From the NCBI GenBank assembly GCA_045124055.1, contig JBGVKZ010000004.1, positions 1 through 64,000 of the forward strand: 64,000 nucleotides of DNA, given 5' to 3'. The number at the start of each line of letters is the position of its first letter. Position 1 is the stretch's first letter. Shown here piece after piece: positions 61,914-64,000 of this stretch. The DNA is from CALZKI01 sp045124055. GTDB lineage: Bacteria > Bacillota > Clostridia > Lachnospirales > Lachnospiraceae. The notes under the pieces were generated by a model. The model worked only from the letters and a program-made list of their open reading frames with translations, made no database searches and was not told the DNA's origin. A program made the translations under genes and the position numbers.

Positions 61914-62759
61914 TTACAAGGATTCTTCGTGTTGTTTATATCCCTCTCCAAATACTTCCTGTGCAGAAGATACAATCATAAAAGATTTGGGGTCTGTTTT
62001 TTTCACCACTGCTTCTACTTTATAAAAATCGCGTTTTTTGGCAACGCACATAATAATTTTTTTATCTTTCTGTGTATACGCACCAACACCATGGAGAAAT
62101 GTCACGCCCAAATCCAGCTCGTAAAGTAATCTATCTGCCACTTCCTTGGGCTTATCACTGATAATATGCACAAAGGTGGCTTCATCTTTTCCATATAAAG
62201 CTCTATCCATAATCGACGTGGTTATCACGATACAAATGGCTGAATAAAGACCTCTGACAACATCTCCCATCAGCAAAATCATCGCCGCCACCACTAATGA
62301 ATCTGCTATCAGAAAGACTTGATTAGTCTTTAAGTGTGGCACTTTAAGTCGTATCAATTTAACAATGATATCCATACCTCCTGTGGTTCCTCCGTGGCGA
62401 AAGATTTTCCCTAAAGAAAATCCCACTAATGCACCACCACATACACAGCCTAAAAAAACATCCTCTGAAACGATTGGTCTTCCAAAGTATTCTAGTAGTG
62501 TCATCAGTACCGATGTCAAAATGGTACAATAGCAAGTCGTAAGGGTGAATTTTGCTCCAAATTTCCAAAATCCAATTAGTAAAATTGGAATATTTAAAAG
62601 TAACAAAAAAGTACCCGTAGGAACGATTGGAAAGACATGATTTAGCAATACTGACACACCGGAAAAACCGCCCGGTGCTAAAAAATTAGGTACAATAAAT
62701 AACTGGAAACCTATTGCATACAGTATGCTGTAAAATGTCAATTTAAGATATCGTTTCAC
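61914..62759 (-). CDS. YitT-family membrane protein
   Basis: This is a 281-residue member of the YitT/DUF161 family. Five or six membrane helices lie in residues 5-195, with APGGFSGVSVLLNHVFP (about 28) and FRHGGTTGGMDII (about 121). A C-terminal DUF2179 domain follows (about 200-275, TFLHGVGAYTQKDKKIIMCV). The start is GTG at 62759 with AGGAG five bases upstream. Function is unknown; in some Firmicutes the family is proposed to handle small metabolites. It is 28 bases after ilvA and probably cotranscribed. Confidence 0.9.
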   Translation of the reverse strand: MKRYLKLTFYSILYAIGFQLFIVPNFLAPGGFSGVSVLLNHVFPIVPTGTFLLLLNIPILLIGFWKFGAKFTLTTCYCTILTSVLMTLLEYFGRPIVSEDVFLGCVCGGALVGFSLGKIFRHGGTTGGMDIIVKLIRLKVPHLKTNQVFLIADSLVVAAMILLMGDVVRGLYSAICIVITTSIMDRALYGKDEATFVHIISDKPKEVADRLLYELDLGVTFLHGVGAYTQKDKKIIMCVAKKRDFYKVEAVVKKTDPKSFMIVSSAQEVFGEGYKQHEESL

Positions 62760-62787
62760 GAGTACTCCTGTTCTTGCATTCTATGCA

Positions 62788-63999
62788 CTAAATATTGGTA
62801 GTTACAACTCTTGGTTTGTAACCATTAGTTTCTAAAGTTTTAATGATTTTATTCTTATGTTCTGTTCCAAATGCTTCCAATGTGATGCGAAGTTCTACGG
62901 CTGCATTTCTGTTGATAGATACAAACTGATTATGCTCTAGTTTAATTACGTTACCGCTTTCTTTGGCAATGACATCAGCTACTCTGGATAATTCACCTGG
63001 TTTATCCGGAAGTAATACTGATACCGTAAAAATTCTGTCACGCATAATCAAACCTTTTTGTACCACGCTTGACATCGTAATAACGTCCATATTACCACCA
63101 CTTAAAATGGAAACAATCTTTTTACCTGTCACATTTAAGTATTTTAAAGCGGCTACGGTTAAAAGGCCTGAATTTTCCACTACCATTTTATGATTTTCTA
63201 CCATGTCTAAGAAAGATACAACTAAATCTTCATCTGGGACAGTGATAATATCATCTAAGTTTTTCTGTAAATATTCAAAAATCTTTGTCCCTGGAGTTTT
63301 TACTGCTGTACCGTCAGCGATTGTACTTACCGTAGGAAGTGTAACCACTTCACCTTTTTTGAAGGATTCCTGCAAACAATTTGCCCCTTCTGGTTCTACA
63401 CCAATGACTTTAATATTCGGATTTAAGATTTTAGCTAAGGTGGAAACCCCGGTTGCAAGTCCGCCACCACCAACAGGTACTAAAATATAGTCTACGGTTG
63501 GTAATTCTTTGATAATTTCCATAGCAATCGTTCCCTGACCGGTTGCTACTGCCAAATCATCAAATGGGTGCACAAAAGTATAGCCTTCTTTTTCTGCAAG
63601 TTCATAAGCCTTTGCACAAGCTTCATCATATACATCTCCGTAAAGAACCACTTCTGCACCATAGCTTTTCGTTCTGTTTACTTTAATAAGCGGTGTTGTT
63701 GTAGGCATAACAATAGTTGCTTTTACGCCATTTTTACTTGCTGCATAAGCAACACCTTGAGCATGATTACCGGCTGAAGCTGTAATCAAACCTTTTTTCT
63801 TGTCTTCTTCTGACAATGTGCTTAATTTGTAATATGCACCACGTACTTTGTAAGCACCTGTAAACTGCATATTTTCCGGTTTTAAGTATACCTTATTTCC
63901 TGTCTGGTTACTTAAAAACTGGCTAAATACTAATTTTGTTTCCTGTGTAGCTTCTTTTACCACTTCACTGGCTTCTTCAAAAGCCTCTAAAGTCAACAT
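62788..63999 (-). CDS. ilvA: Threonine ammonia-lyase (threonine deaminase)
   Basis: This PLP enzyme deaminates threonine to 2-oxobutyrate, either for isoleucine synthesis or for catabolism. The 403 residues have the Schiff-base Lys51 in FTGAYKVRGAYYKL, the substrate loop TASAGNHAQGVAYAA (about 73), the phosphate-binding VGGGGLATG (about 177) and a single C-terminal ACT-like regulatory domain (about 325-400). This is the short form between E. coli TdcB and IlvA. The ATG is one base inside the window, so its ribosome binding site and promoter cannot be seen. Confidence 0.93.
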   Translation of the reverse strand: MLTLEAFEEASEVVKEATQETKLVFSQFLSNQTGNKVYLKPENMQFTGAYKVRGAYYKLSTLSEEDKKKGLITASAGNHAQGVAYAASKNGVKATIVMPTTTPLIKVNRTKSYGAEVVLYGDVYDEACAKAYELAEKEGYTFVHPFDDLAVATGQGTIAMEIIKELPTVDYILVPVGGGGLATGVSTLAKILNPNIKVIGVEPEGANCLQESFKKGEVVTLPTVSTIADGTAVKTPGTKIFEYLQKNLDDIITVPDEDLVVSFLDMVENHKMVVENSGLLTVAALKYLNVTGKKIVSILSGGNMDVITMSSVVQKGLIMRDRIFTVSVLLPDKPGELSRVADVIAKESGNVIKLEHNQFVSINRNAAVELRITLEAFGTEHKNKIIKTLETNGYKPRVVTTNI

Positions 64000-64000
64000 T

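Overview
The window is chromosomal DNA from an AT-rich, spore-forming Gram-positive anaerobe of the Clostridia. Gene content and order best fit the family Lachnospiraceae, but the species is not assignable from this sequence alone. Indicators are spoIVA, a SpoIIIE/FtsK translocase, Rex, NfnAB, a PDZ-DUF512 gene next to der, the ylxM-ffh-rpsP-khpA-rimM-trmD-rplS cluster, a clostridial-type long Prs, and Shine-Dalgarno sequences of the AGGAGG type. Almost every gene lies on the minus strand. The only plus-strand genes are three small genes at 35.3-36.4 kb and prs at 46.7 kb. I see no rRNA, tRNA, IS element, phage or CRISPR array, and no gene-free gap longer than about 200 bases.

Layout in minus-strand transcription order, read from the right end. 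ilvA and a YitT-family gene (64-61.9 kb) come first. The NAD operon nadA-nadB-nadC-niaR follows (61.8-58.3 kb) with a consensus promoter carrying two dyads. The translation and secretion operon ylxM-ffh-rpsP-khpA-rimM-trmD-rplS runs from 58.1 to 54.0 kb, with a terminator at 53.95 kb. Next is lepB-rbgA-lepB-rnhB-ylqG-ylqH-yraN-pgeF (53.9-47.9 kb). prs (plus strand) and the divergent DUF512-der-plsY-gpsA-moxR-VWA-tyrS-leuS block (46.5-36.5 kb) share abutting promoters.

The central accessory region (25.3-36.4 kb) holds a class B-like sortase and two large leucine-rich surface proteins. Their C-termini end in TPKTG and SPDTG sorting motifs rather than LPXTG. A small cytoplasmic-type subtilase follows. 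Divergent from these are a tiny Cys/Gly/Asn-rich protein and a two-gene unit, preceded by sequences that match the mother-cell sporulation consensus promoters (sigma-K-like and sigma-E-like).

From 25.2 to 21.9 kb a probable Re-citrate synthase, a GntR/FCD regulator and an NADP isocitrate dehydrogenase form one operon. A perfect palindrome lies on its promoter and a strong terminator follows it. Rex then heads a long run: coiled-coil gene, nnrD, alr, a mazF without an adjacent antitoxin, corC-like, yebC, metY, a GT2 glycosyltransferase and a polytopic membrane protein, closed by a terminator at 11.55 kb. Further left are tepA-like, spoIIIE/ftsK, the one-carbon genes fhs and folD, a zinc-ribbon/CHB_HEX membrane protein, nfnA-nfnB (electron-bifurcating transhydrogenase), a DUF3048 lipoprotein and the 5' part of spoIVA.

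Most of the window is well-understood housekeeping. The parts most likely to be new are the sortase/surface-protein locus, the uncharacterised sporulation-promoter genes, the lone MazF, and the regulatory overlaps in which terminators, promoters or Shine-Dalgarno sequences share the same bases.
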